Part shown: in pieces, positions 15,590 through 24,266 of the stretch
Layout of the letters: each line of letters starts with the position of its first letter
Position numbering within the stretch: position 1 is the stretch's first letter
Source: Clostridia bacterium
GTDB taxonomy: Bacteria; Bacillota; Clostridia; Lachnospirales; Lachnospiraceae
Assembly: GCA_910574835.1 (NCBI GenBank)
Contig: CAJTDE010000003.1
Location: 1-64,000 of the forward strand
Length of the DNA: 64,000 bases
Reading direction: 5' to 3'
Made by a program: the position numbers and the translations under genes
The notes under the pieces: model-generated
The model's database searches: none
What the model was told of the DNA's origin: nothing
What the model saw: the letters and a program-made list of their open reading frames with translations, nothing else

Positions 15590-16630
15590 TTAGGAGTTCA
15601 TCAAATGTTCTGCCTTAATTGCATATCCATATGCTTCCAAATTGACTTTACGCAAATATTTTAATTTTGCCATATCTGCGGTATAAAACTTTTGCGTGGA
15701 AAATTCCATAGGATCTTCGATTTTCTCATAAGACTGTCTCTTTAACAGGCATGCAGCCATATACATGACTTTGGCAGCTCGTCCCACTGCCGTTTCCGGA
15801 GAATAGTTCTCTGCATAAATATGTCCCCTCAGATCACGTATCCCCTGTACATATAAAGGATACTCTTCCGAAGAAAGAGTGCCGCGGGATGCAATACAGG
15901 CTGCCGACATATATGTATCCTTAATTGCGTCCCCTACTGTTATGTTATTCCCCCGATAGGAAATCTCTTCCGCTGCCACTTTAAAATATGTATCATATAC
16001 CAGATTAAAATCTGTAAATTCGTCCAGCAATGTTCCGACATCGTACATCTGCTTCATCACTTCCATATCTTTTTTTGCATTTAACGGAATCCCTGTTGTA
16101 TGTGGCGCAAATGCCGTCAGTTTATCACCAAGAATACAGTTGATATCCGGCGTTTTTACTAGCAGATATTCTGGCTCAGTTAATAATAAATCATTCCTTA
16201 TTTCACAGTCCACCACTCTGGTATAAGGGTTTTCAGCAAATAAAATATCCAAAAGAATATAGATATCTTTTCCAGTGATCGGAGACTGGTAGGTAAATTT
16301 AAAATGCCTCTTTTCAATGCTGTTTCTACCAATGCGCACCTGTTCCTCACATTGTTTAAATGGAAATATTGTTGATGCTTTAGAAATATATGTGTCCACA
16401 TCAGTATCCGGCTCAACAACAATATCTATATCCGTAGACAGTCTCATAGGATGCTTTAACAAAAGAATCAGACAGGTGCCTCCTTTAAAAATAAACGGCA
16501 TTTCTACCCGCCTGATTGCCTCTAACAAGCCAAACGCAAATACCACCCTTTCTAAAAGCGCAGGATCTTTTTTGCTTTGTTTCTGTAACATCCGGATATG
16601 TGATTCATTAAAGTTTTCTTTCGTGAGCAT
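15590..16630 (-). CDS. AbiEii/AbiGii-family nucleotidyltransferase toxin
   Basis: 346 residues. Near the N-terminus are the polymerase-beta-type motifs of AbiEii toxins: FKGGTCL (GGT at 50-52) followed by STDIDIVV (D67, D69). Family toxins of this fold transfer nucleotides onto RNA (for example tRNA acceptor ends) and cause reversible growth arrest. A later lysine-containing segment (ILGDKLTAFAPHTTG, about residues 165-180) matches the conserved GDK motif. The gene starts five bases after the DUF6577 gene ends, forming a two-gene operon under the palindromic sites at 17386-17503. It appears intact. Confidence 0.88.
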   Translation of the reverse strand: MLTKENFNESHIRMLQKQSKKDPALLERVVFAFGLLEAIRRVEMPFIFKGGTCLILLLKHPMRLSTDIDIVVEPDTDVDTYISKASTIFPFKQCEEQVRIGRNSIEKRHFKFTYQSPITGKDIYILLDILFAENPYTRVVDCEIRNDLLLTEPEYLLVKTPDINCILGDKLTAFAPHTTGIPLNAKKDMEVMKQMYDVGTLLDEFTDFNLVYDTYFKVAAEEISYRGNNITVGDAIKDTYMSAACIASRGTLSSEEYPLYVQGIRDLRGHIYAENYSPETAVGRAAKVMYMAACLLKRQSYEKIEDPMEFSTQKFYTADMAKLKYLRKVNLEAYGYAIKAEHLMNS

Positions 16631-16634
16631 AAAT

Positions 16635-17372
16635 TTATTTCTCCGTTCTGAGTTTTATTCTTGTCTGACTCTGGATGATTTTCATAATATCATCTTTTAC
16701 ATGTCGTCGCTTTGCATAACGGAACATCTGGCTTTCATCAATAATATATTTTTGAAACGCCTGCTCCAGTACACCTGGATATTCTGCCTCACTAAAGGTT
16801 GTCTTTATCACTTTCTCTGCGGTCATATCAACGAGCATTTTTTCAAGACAGGTATGCCATACAGCCTTCTTTCCTTTTGGTGCTTCTGTCAGCAGCTTTC
16901 CTATAATGATAAGATCATCCTGCCAATATAGATGATATTCCTTTACAGAAGGATTTAATAAAACCTTTCCTGGAAATTTTTCTTTCAATGTTTCAAACAC
17001 AAAATCACCCAAATCTGCCTCAACAGACACAAAGACTGTATTATGAGCAATCTGGTGGTTTAAAAATTCATTCATCTGTACCAGTTCAAAAATCCGGTAT
17101 TCTAAAAAAGGATGTCTTTCATAAATCAATTTTTGAATAATTACTGCAAGCTCCGAATACTCATAATCATATATCGGCACCTGGTTATCCGGAATACAAT
17201 ACAGATTCCTCCCAACTCTCGCAATTATCCCTGATTCCAACAAGCGCTGCATTTTCAATTTATAAGACGCCAGGCTCAGCCCTTTGTACTGCTCTTCTAA
17301 AACCCGAAAAAGCTCCTGCCTGTCAAAAGGCTCCTTATTTTTTAATAGAAATATACCGCTGTCATTGATCAT
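16635..17372 (-). CDS. DUF6577-type AbiEi-like antitoxin and probable autorepressor
   Basis: 245 residues from the ATG at 17372, behind GGAGATG. The N-terminus (about 1-65) looks like a winged helix: PFDRQELFRVLEEQY ... KMQRLLESGIIARVGRNLYCI, the same layout as AbiEi N-domains. A longer alpha/beta C-terminal part follows. It directly precedes the AbiEii toxin gene, in the order antitoxin then toxin. By analogy with AbiEi, which binds inverted repeats in its promoter and represses the operon, this protein should bind the two palindromic sites just upstream. The DUF6577 label is from recall of family pairing with AbiEii and should be confirmed. Confidence 0.78.
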   Translation of the reverse strand: MINDSGIFLLKNKEPFDRQELFRVLEEQYKGLSLASYKLKMQRLLESGIIARVGRNLYCIPDNQVPIYDYEYSELAVIIQKLIYERHPFLEYRIFELVQMNEFLNHQIAHNTVFVSVEADLGDFVFETLKEKFPGKVLLNPSVKEYHLYWQDDLIIIGKLLTEAPKGKKAVWHTCLEKMLVDMTAEKVIKTTFSEAEYPGVLEQAFQKYIIDESQMFRYAKRRHVKDDIMKIIQSQTRIKLRTEK

Positions 17373-17385
17373 AAAATCATCTCCA

Positions 17386-17427
17386 TTAGCATATCGGCAC
17401 TTTTTATTTGAAAATGCCGATTTTCTA
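17386..17427 (-). promoter_or_regulatory. Operator-like inverted repeat, proximal copy
   Basis: TTAGCATATCGGCA (17386-17399) faces a partly matching half-site starting TGCCGAT (17415-17421) and decaying after it. It sits directly upstream of the ribosome site of the DUF6577 gene and repeats the distal site at 17462-17503. Confidence 0.7.
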
Positions 17428-17461
17428 TTTATATTCTAAATCTTTCCTTTTCATTTGTCAA

Positions 17462-17503
17462 TTAGCATATCGGCATTTTTTTTATCAAGTGCCGATATGC
17501 TAA
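17462..17503 (-). promoter_or_regulatory. Operator-like perfect inverted repeat, distal copy
   Basis: TTAGCATATCGGCA (17462-17475) and TGCCGATATGCTAA (17490-17503) are perfect 14-bp arms around a 14-base spacer. The left arm is identical to that of the proximal site, exactly 76 bases away. Its position upstream of an AbiEi-like antitoxin fits autoregulation. Confidence 0.78.
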
Positions 17504-17652
17504 ATCTGTATTTACTATCTTTCTTTCATATATCATGCCGATTATCCATTTGATTATGCACTATGAAACAAAAGCAGCAACCTCGTCATTCCTTATCGGA
17601 ACCCTCATTCCCCATTAGAAAAATAATCTCTTACATTACAACATTTCGCAAA

Positions 17653-18177
17653 TTATCGTTCTCCATCCAGCCGGTCATATCTTAGATGCCCTTGTGACAC
17701 TTTTGCATGGTTCAGAATCCGAATAAAAGACCTGTCCTGACTCTCCACCGCCTTTTTATAGCCCGCTTCTGTCAGAAACAGCCGCATCCTATGCCCTTTA
17801 TCTCCTATGGGAGATTCCCCTGAAAGCACATCAAATATAATCATATGCTTCACTTCCGGGTCAAAGCGTTCCAGTGCCATAATGTCATGCCCTTCCAGCT
17901 TCTGGGCACCAGACTCCTGCCTTGCCACAGCAATCATCTCCCCAACGGTCCTTGCTTTCCAGAGCAGGTGATAATTTCTCTGAATGTCGCAGATCAGCTC
18001 CCTGCAGTCATCTTCCGAAAGTTCACGAAGTTTCTTTAACAAATTTTCTGCAGTTGCTTTTATATCATGGTCACGGGTATACCGGCAGAGCACAGCGATC
18101 TCCTGTATCGCATCATACCTGTGGCAGCCTTCCAGCTGGAACACCATCCTCTTTTCATCATCAGTCAATGTTATCAT
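17653..18177 (-). CDS. Conserved mobile-element hypothetical protein
   Basis: 174 residues; the ATG at 18177 has GGAGG upstream and is preferred over a longer frame. The protein is soluble and mostly helical, beginning MITLTDDEKRMVFQLEGCHR, with many charged residues. It ends in a basic, alpha/beta-looking segment (residues about 140-174). I recognise no domain or catalytic motif. It diverges from the Ala/Glu-rich gene at 18316, and similar gene pairs occur in Lachnospiraceae integrative elements, so it is probably leftover cargo of such an element. No partner genes of a conjugation machinery are present. Confidence 0.5.
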   Translation of the reverse strand: MITLTDDEKRMVFQLEGCHRYDAIQEIAVLCRYTRDHDIKATAENLLKKLRELSEDDCRELICDIQRNYHLLWKARTVGEMIAVARQESGAQKLEGHDIMALERFDPEVKHMIIFDVLSGESPIGDKGHRMRLFLTEAGYKKAVESQDRSFIRILNHAKVSQGHLRYDRLDGER

Positions 18178-18315
18178 ATATTTCCTCCAATCCGGCCTGA
18201 TCACCTAAAAATATCTTATAGCTACTTATTTTTCTTCCCTGGCTTCAGTAAGCTGTCACTCACAAGGCAAGCAGCCAATACAAAAAATATCAAAATAAGA
18301 AAGGCGGACAACAGT

Positions 18316-18999
18316 ATGAAAACAGGTAGGATCACAGCAAAATTGAGGGACGCGGTTCCGGTATGCCTCATGGTAGAGGGCAAGGAAGTAAAACGGTACA
18401 AGAATATCGAACTTCCGGACAGCATCAAAGAAGTAGAACTTCTCGACTTCCATTTCAATGTACCTGCGGACGGCAAGATCACTTTTGAAATCCATTACGC
18501 ATCCGGCGTACTTCCGGAGACATTCCCGGAGCCGAGGACGAAAGTAACCCGCGCAGAAAAGGCAGCCGCCAAAGCGCAGAAGAAAGCCATGCAGGAAGAA
18601 GCAGCCGAAGCACCGGCCCCGGAGGAAACGGCACTGGCCATCATCCCGGAAGAAACGCCAATTATGCAGGCGGCAGAGCCGGAAGAAGCCACAGCGGAAC
18701 CGGAAGCCGCAGAGGATACGGCAGAGCAGGCAGCCGAAAGCCCCGAACCGGCAGAGGAAGCCGAAGCCAATCAGGAAGCCAGTACCATGGAGATCAGCTA
18801 CAATGTAACCGGCCCCCGCCGCAAAGAGCTGGCAACCGCAGTAGGCGACTTCATCGGAACGGCTCCGGTATACCAGAAAGCCCCCACATATGCCTTCGCC
18901 ATCGGCAGCTATATCATTGACCGAAACGGCAAACTCAGCGGCGAGAAGAACGAAGAATTGACAGAGGCACTTGCAGGCCAGGGCTTCACCGCAGCATAA
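18316..18999 (+). CDS. Mobile-element protein with an Ala/Glu-rich linker
   Basis: 227 residues; the ATG at 18316 follows GAAAGGCGG. The N-terminal domain (about 1-80) begins MKTGRITAKLRDAVPVCLMV, a small beta-rich region seen in hypothetical proteins of Clostridia conjugative elements. A basic patch leads into a roughly 75-residue linker of Ala, Glu and Pro. A C-terminal domain (about 160-227; ISYNVTGPRRKELATAVGDF onward) resembles short domains repeated in other element proteins. An excellent terminator follows at 19013. GC content is visibly higher than the AT-rich defence genes to the left, fitting a different origin. Function unknown. Confidence 0.65.
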   Translation: MKTGRITAKLRDAVPVCLMVEGKEVKRYKNIELPDSIKEVELLDFHFNVPADGKITFEIHYASGVLPETFPEPRTKVTRAEKAAAKAQKKAMQEEAAEAPAPEETALAIIPEETPIMQAAEPEEATAEPEAAEDTAEQAAESPEPAEEAEANQEASTMEISYNVTGPRRKELATAVGDFIGTAPVYQKAPTYAFAIGSYIIDRNGKLSGEKNEELTEALAGQGFTAA

Positions 19000-19012
19000 G
19001 AAAAAATACCAG

Positions 19013-19033
19013 CCCCGCTCCGGCGGGGTTTTT
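19013..19033 (+). terminator. Intrinsic terminator of the Ala/Glu-rich gene
   Basis: CCCCGC (19013-19018) pairs with GCGGGG (19023-19028) and TTTTT follows (19029-19033). Confidence 0.85.
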
Positions 19034-19071
19034 GGTGCATACGAATTTCCCAAGACAATTCTGTATATAAA

Positions 19072-19132
19072 AATATCCGCTAAAATGTTCTCTCATGGCT
19101 TACTGCCGGAATTATACTTTTTAGCGGATATT
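19072..19132. repeat. Perfect 14-bp inverted repeat in the island-chromosome gap
   Basis: AATATCCGCTAAAA (19072-19085) and TTTTAGCGGATATT (19119-19132) pair perfectly around 33 bases. It lies in the 385-base gap between the last island gene and the chromosomal side. It may be a terminator or a trace of an element end. Nothing coding was seen in 19034-19384. Confidence 0.5.
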
Positions 19133-19259
19133 GATTTTTGCCCTGCTGCCCTCCGAGGGGTGTGCATCTGCCAGTACAATGCAATCCCTCTGATTTGAAG
19201 CTTCATTACTCTATGGAGATTTTAGAAGTCAGTGCAAAATATAGAAAAAGATAGAATCC

Positions 19260-19287
19260 GAAAAAGCCCACAGAATAAGGCTTTTTC
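19260..19287. terminator. Bidirectional-type terminator hairpin
   Basis: GAAAAAGCC (19260-19268) pairs with GGCTTTTTC (19279-19287). It is positioned downstream of the leftward membrane-protein gene ending at 19385 and has T-rich edges on both strands. Confidence 0.65.
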
Positions 19288-19384
19288 AAGACTTGCAGAA
19301 AAACAGCCCTCCGAAATGGAAGGCTTATTTTGTATCAAAGTTTGTCCCTTTAGACAGCCTAGCTGGGGGGATTGGGGTTTTCAA

Positions 19385-19708
19385 TTATTTCATTTCGCTC
19401 CAACTGCTTCGAATACACAGCCAAGTAATACCTATTCTTAAGATAGCTCCAATCAAAAGATACAGGAGCAACATAGGAAAGAGCGCAACTACATAGAAAA
19501 GATCCGCCACCGTATATACACACAATAAATAAAATCCTGCTTTCATTTTCAAAAACAGTATCATAGCTACTGCTGCTAACATGACTAACGTTTCAATAAG
19601 TGTTATCCACCCGTCGTCATTGACAGTATCGCTTGCAAAGTCATTGATCAGTGCAACAACATTAATTACAATCAGAATCCAAAGCCAAATCTTTGCCGGT
19701 GTTTTCAC
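19385..19708 (-). CDS. Small membrane protein of unknown function
   Basis: 107 residues starting at a GTG (19708) that follows AAGGGGG. Hydrophobic segments lie at about residues 7-23, 38-53, 57-74 and 76-98, so three or four membrane helices are expected. A short polar loop (NDFASDTVNDDGW) separates the first two. The family is not recognised. The gene has its own promoter at 19778-19806 and a terminator at 19260-19287, so it is probably monocistronic. It lies between the accessory island and carB. Confidence 0.6.
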   Translation of the reverse strand: MKTPAKIWLWILIVINVVALINDFASDTVNDDGWITLIETLVMLAAVAMILFLKMKAGFYLLCVYTVADLFYVVALFPMLLLYLLIGAILRIGITWLCIRSSWSEMK

Positions 19709-19777
19709 AAAAATGCCCCCTTATAAAATATTTTACCAAAGAGATAAAGTAAAAACCAGTCTCTTATCTTATAGCAT

Positions 19778-19806
19778 AGTTTACTATAAAGAAATACTTT
19801 GTTCAA
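19778..19806 (-). promoter_or_regulatory. Promoter of the small membrane-protein gene
   Basis: On the minus strand, TTGAAC (19801-19806) and TAAACT (19778-19783) are spaced by 17 bases, about 70 bases before the GTG at 19708. Confidence 0.65.
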
Positions 19807-19979
19807 GGCTAATCTATGTTTCTTACACAACTGCGTTTGCCGTAAACTTTTGTTCTTTTATTAGTACTTATCAGTACAATATACGGATAAAAACCGCAAG
19901 GACATCCAGCTCTTTTCAGGGTGTACCATTCCCCTGACAGCAGCATCAACCCGGGCATGAGCCAGCACTCTGTATATTT

Positions 19980-22900
19980 TCACTCATCATCTATCGCAGA
20001 CACACCAATGGTCACTTCCTCCAGCACATCCAAAAGCACCCTCACCGTATCCAGTGATGTAAGCATGGTAATATTATTCTGCGTTGCCGCTCTTCGGATT
20101 GCCGCACCGTCTTCATAATGAACGCCGGAAAAAATTGCACGTGTATTGATGACATAGCTGACATATCCGGCCCGGATTGCATCCAGAATTTCACTGCTGC
20201 CTTCCGATGGTTTACCCAGTATACGGGTGCGTATTCCATGCTGTTTCAGATATTCTCCCGTAAGAGAAGTCGCTTCTATATTAAAGCCCATATCGTAGAA
20301 GCGGCTAATCAAGGAAAGGGCCTCGTCTTTATCCTCATCTGCAAGCGTCACGATTACAGTCCCGTAATTCTGCACACGAATACCGGAAGCAATCATGGCT
20401 TTATACATTGCCCGGTGAAGTTTCTTGTCATATCCGATGGCCTCTCCCGTAGATTTCATTTCCGGTGAAAGGTATGTATCCATGCCATTCAATTTGGAAA
20501 AGGAAAATGTCGGTACTTTTACATACCAGCACTGCTTTTCTTTCGGATATATCTCATCAATCCCCTGTGCCCTCAGACTCTTTCCAAGAATGACTTTCGT
20601 TGCAATATCAGCCAGCGGATACCCGGTTGCTTTTGATAAAAATGGTACTGTCCGCGAAGAACGCGGATTCACCTCAATGATAAATACATTCTCCTCTTTA
20701 TCCACAATAAACTGGATATTAAACAGACCGACAATGCCGATGCCAATCCCCAGTTTCTTCGCATAATCCAGAATCGTCTCTTTTACTTTTTCAGATATAC
20801 TGAACGTGGGATATACACAGATAGAATCCCCCGAATGAACGCCGGTCCTTTCTACCAGCTCCATAATTCCGGGAACAAATACCTCCTTTCCATCGCAGAC
20901 AGCATCAATTTCCACTTCCTTGCCGCAGATATACTGATCTACCAGTACCGGTTTATCTTCATCGATCTCTACGGCCGTTTTTAAATAATGACGCAGATGT
21001 TCTTCCTTCGCCACAATCTGCATGGCTCTTCCGCCAAGCACAAAGCTTGGACGTACCAATACCGGATAGCCGATTTCCTCTGCCGCTTTTACACCTTCTT
21101 CCATATTTGTCACAGCCCGCCCTTTTGGCTGCGGGATGGAAAGTTCTGACAGCAGTTTTTCAAACGCCTCTCTGTTTTCAGACCTTTCGATTGCCGCACA
21201 ATCTGTGCCGATGATCTTTCCTCCTCTTTCTTCCAACGGTTTTGCCAAATTGATCGCCGTTTGACCACCTAAAGATGCAATAATCCCATCCGGCTTTTCC
21301 ATCTCGATCACATTCATAACATCTTCCACACATAAGGGTTCAAAATACAGCTTGTCCGACGTGGTATAGTCCGTAGACACGGTCTCCGGATTGTTGTTGA
21401 TTATGATTGCCTCATATCCGGCTTCTTTGATCGTCTTAACCGCATGTACCGTGGAATAATCAAACTCCACACCCTGACCGATACGGATTGGGCCGGAACC
21501 AAGCACGACGATCTTCTTTCTGTTTTCGATTACTGATTCATTTTCTTCCTCATAGGTGGAATAGAAATACGGAACATAACTTTCAAATTCTGACGCACAG
21601 GTATCGATCATCTTATAAACCGGAAATATGCCGTATTTCCTGCGCAGTTCAAAAACTTCTGTTTCTGTCTTATTCCAAAGCCATGCCACAGTCTTATCGG
21701 AAAAGCCTGCTTTCTTCGCCTGATATAGCGCATCCCTGTCACCTGCGTATGATTTCAGTTCTGTTTCCATATCTATAATCTTTTTCATTTTGTTAAGGAA
21801 AAAGCAGTCAATTCCGGTCCGGTCGGAAATTTTTGAAACGCGGACACCTAATCTTAACAACTGTGCAATCGCAAAAATTCTGTCATTTGTACCGATTTTT
21901 ATATCATTCATCAATACAGGAACATCCTCTTTTTCAAATTTTTCCATGCGCAGATGATCCACGCCTGTTTCCAGAGAACGGATTGCTTTTAACAGGCTTT
22001 CTTCAAAAGTTCTTCCTACACTCATAACTTCCCCGGTAGCTTTCATCTGCGTACCAAGCTTCCGGTTTGCATCCGTAAATTTATCAAATGGAAAACGCGG
22101 CATTTTTGTCACTACATAATCCAATGCCGGCTCAAAAGACGCCGGCGTATTGACCAGCATAATCTCATCCAGCGTCATCCCCACGCTGATTTTTGCCGAA
22201 ACTCTTGCAATCGGATACCCGCTTGCCTTCGACGCAAGGGCTGAGGAGCGGGAAACCCGAGGATTTACCTCTATCAGATAATACTGAAACGAATCCGGAT
22301 CAAGTGCAAACTGGACATTACATCCTCCCTCCACTTTCAGCGCACGAATGATTTTCAACGCGCTGTCCCGCAGCATCTGATATTCTTTATTGGTCAGTGT
22401 CTGGGACGGACATACCACAATGGAATCTCCTGTGTGTATTCCCACCGGGTCTAAATTTTCCATATTGCAGACTGTGATTGCCGTATCATTGGCATCACGG
22501 ATCACTTCGTATTCGATTTCCTTGAAGCCTTTGACACTTTTCTCAATCAATACCTGATGAACCGGAGATAACGCAACGGCGTTTTTAATCAGCTTTCTAA
22601 ATTCCTGCTCATCATCCGCAAAGCCTCCGCCTGTTCCTCCAAGAGTAAATGCAGGGCGCAGCACCACCGGATAACCAATTTGCTCCGCTGCTCTTATGGC
22701 TTCATCCACCGTATTCGCAATGGCAGAAGGCAGTACCGGCTCTCCCAGCTCTTCACAAAGCTTTTTGAACTGTTCTCTGTCCTCCGCCCGTTCAATGCTT
22801 TTACTGCCGGTTCCCAAAAGTTCCGCCTGACACTCTTTTAAAACTCCTTTTTTCTCAAGCTGCATTGCCAGATTCAGCCCGGTCTGTCCCCCAATCCCCG

Positions 22901-23162
22901 GCACAATGGCATCCGGGCGCTCACGGCGAACAATCTTCGCCGCATATTCCAGCGTCAGCGGTTCCATATATACTTTATCTGCAACTGTCAGATCTGTCAT
23001 AATCGTTGCCGGGTTGGAATTGCACAGCACAACCTCGTAGCCTTCCTCTTTCAAAGCAAGACATGCCTGCGTACCCGCATAATCAAATTCTGCCGCCTGG
23101 CCAATCACAATCGGACCGGAACCAATGACAAGTATTTTCTTCAAATCAGTTCTTTTCGCCAT
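19980..23162 (-). CDS. carB: Carbamoyl-phosphate synthase large subunit
   Basis: 1060 residues, the normal CarB length. It has two tandem ATP-grasp halves, each preceded by a Rossmann-like pre-ATP-grasp start (KILVIGSGPIVIGQAAEFDY at the N-terminus and KIVVLGSGPIRIGQGVEFDY near residue 555), the hallmark of the internal duplication. The C-terminal MGS-like domain (about 930-1060) is the allosteric site. With CarA it makes carbamoyl phosphate from glutamine, bicarbonate and 2 ATP for pyrimidines and arginine. The ATG overlaps the end of carA by 17 bases, so the subunits are translationally coupled. It is the last gene of the asnB-purF-carA-carB transcript. Confidence 0.98.
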   Translation of the reverse strand: MAKRTDLKKILVIGSGPIVIGQAAEFDYAGTQACLALKEEGYEVVLCNSNPATIMTDLTVADKVYMEPLTLEYAAKIVRRERPDAIVPGIGGQTGLNLAMQLEKKGVLKECQAELLGTGSKSIERAEDREQFKKLCEELGEPVLPSAIANTVDEAIRAAEQIGYPVVLRPAFTLGGTGGGFADDEQEFRKLIKNAVALSPVHQVLIEKSVKGFKEIEYEVIRDANDTAITVCNMENLDPVGIHTGDSIVVCPSQTLTNKEYQMLRDSALKIIRALKVEGGCNVQFALDPDSFQYYLIEVNPRVSRSSALASKASGYPIARVSAKISVGMTLDEIMLVNTPASFEPALDYVVTKMPRFPFDKFTDANRKLGTQMKATGEVMSVGRTFEESLLKAIRSLETGVDHLRMEKFEKEDVPVLMNDIKIGTNDRIFAIAQLLRLGVRVSKISDRTGIDCFFLNKMKKIIDMETELKSYAGDRDALYQAKKAGFSDKTVAWLWNKTETEVFELRRKYGIFPVYKMIDTCASEFESYVPYFYSTYEEENESVIENRKKIVVLGSGPIRIGQGVEFDYSTVHAVKTIKEAGYEAIIINNNPETVSTDYTTSDKLYFEPLCVEDVMNVIEMEKPDGIIASLGGQTAINLAKPLEERGGKIIGTDCAAIERSENREAFEKLLSELSIPQPKGRAVTNMEEGVKAAEEIGYPVLVRPSFVLGGRAMQIVAKEEHLRHYLKTAVEIDEDKPVLVDQYICGKEVEIDAVCDGKEVFVPGIMELVERTGVHSGDSICVYPTFSISEKVKETILDYAKKLGIGIGIVGLFNIQFIVDKEENVFIIEVNPRSSRTVPFLSKATGYPLADIATKVILGKSLRAQGIDEIYPKEKQCWYVKVPTFSFSKLNGMDTYLSPEMKSTGEAIGYDKKLHRAMYKAMIASGIRVQNYGTVIVTLADEDKDEALSLISRFYDMGFNIEATSLTGEYLKQHGIRTRILGKPSEGSSEILDAIRAGYVSYVINTRAIFSGVHYEDGAAIRRAATQNNITMLTSLDTVRVLLDVLEEVTIGVSAIDDE

Positions 23163-24249
23163 CTTTTGTTCCCTCCATCATTTTTATAAATTGGTCAAAC
23201 AGATAGCCGCTGTCCTGCGGCCCGGGCGCGCTTTCCGGATGATACTGCACACCGAACACCCTGTCTTCCTCACAGGCCGCACCTTCTACCGTGTGATCCA
23301 GCAGATTTAGATGCGTTGCCTTCAATCGGGTATTTGCAAGGCTTTCTCCGTCTACCGCATAGGAATGATTCTGGGAAGTAATCTCTATCTTGCCGGTCCG
23401 CAAATTTTTTACCGGATGATTTCCTCCCCTGTGTCCAAACTTCAGCTTATAAATCCCGGCTCCGTACGCAAGAGAAATGATCTGATGGCCAAGGCAGATT
23501 CCAAATATCGGATATCTGCCTTTTAATTCTTTGACCAGTTCTACGGCCGCCTGCACATCTGAGGGATTTCCCGGTCCGTTGGATAAAAAGATTCCGTCCG
23601 GTCTTAGCTTTTCTATCTCCCCCGCAGAAGTATTCCACGGAAAGACTGTCACGCTGCATCCTCTTTGGTTCAGAGTTCTCACAATATTCTGTTTCATCCC
23701 GCAGTCAACGGCGGCCACATGATACTTCCCATCCGATACAAGGTATTGCTGAATTTCCTTCCGGCTTACCCGCGATACGGCGTCCCTTGGAATATCGTAT
23801 AAATCCAGTTTACGAAGTCCATCCTCCAAGGATGTATCCATATCTGTGAGTAATGCCTTTCGGCTTCCAAGGTCGCGTATGGAACGTACCAGTTTTCTTG
23901 TATCAATCCCACAGATGCCCGGTATGTTATATTTCTCCATAATTTCCGATAAGGTATATTTACTTCGGAAATTGGATGGTTCGTCGTTGTAGTCTCGCAC
24001 CGCCAGTCCGCCGATACTTGGAATATCTGTTTCAAAATCATCTTCTGCCATTCCGTAATTGCCAATCAGAGGATATGCCATCACGACTGTCTGATACGTA
24101 TAGGAGGGATCGGAAAGGATTTCCTGATATCCAACCGGAGAAGTATTGAATACAATTTCCGTCATTTTTTCAAGCTTGGAACCAAATCCATATCCACAGT
24201 ATTCGCTGCCGTCGGACAAAATCAATTTTCTGTCAAATTTTCTCATCAT
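23146..24249 (-). CDS. carA: Carbamoyl-phosphate synthase small subunit (glutaminase)
   Basis: 367 residues from the ATG at 24249 (MMRKFDRKLIL), five bases after AGAGGTG; a longer TTG-initiated frame is unlikely. The N-terminal CarA domain (KLILSDGSEYCGYGFG; NTSPVGYQEILSDPSY) is followed by a class I glutamine amidotransferase with the nucleophile in FGICLGHQI and the His/Glu pair in VQYHPESAPGP. It hydrolyses glutamine and channels ammonia to CarB. It lies directly after purF and overlaps carB. It is one of several glutamine-using enzymes clustered here. Confidence 0.98.
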   Translation of the reverse strand: MMRKFDRKLILSDGSEYCGYGFGSKLEKMTEIVFNTSPVGYQEILSDPSYTYQTVVMAYPLIGNYGMAEDDFETDIPSIGGLAVRDYNDEPSNFRSKYTLSEIMEKYNIPGICGIDTRKLVRSIRDLGSRKALLTDMDTSLEDGLRKLDLYDIPRDAVSRVSRKEIQQYLVSDGKYHVAAVDCGMKQNIVRTLNQRGCSVTVFPWNTSAGEIEKLRPDGIFLSNGPGNPSDVQAAVELVKELKGRYPIFGICLGHQIISLAYGAGIYKLKFGHRGGNHPVKNLRTGKIEITSQNHSYAVDGESLANTRLKATHLNLLDHTVEGAACEEDRVFGVQYHPESAPGPQDSGYLFDQFIKMMEGTKDGEKN

Positions 24250-24266
24250 ACATGCACCTCTTTCGC

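Noticed and set aside
18256-19053. A 265-codon minus-strand ORF opposite the Ala/Glu-rich gene
   Set aside because: Its Cys/Gly/Phe-rich composition mirrors Ala/Glu codons on the other strand; the plus-strand gene has the ribosome site and terminator.
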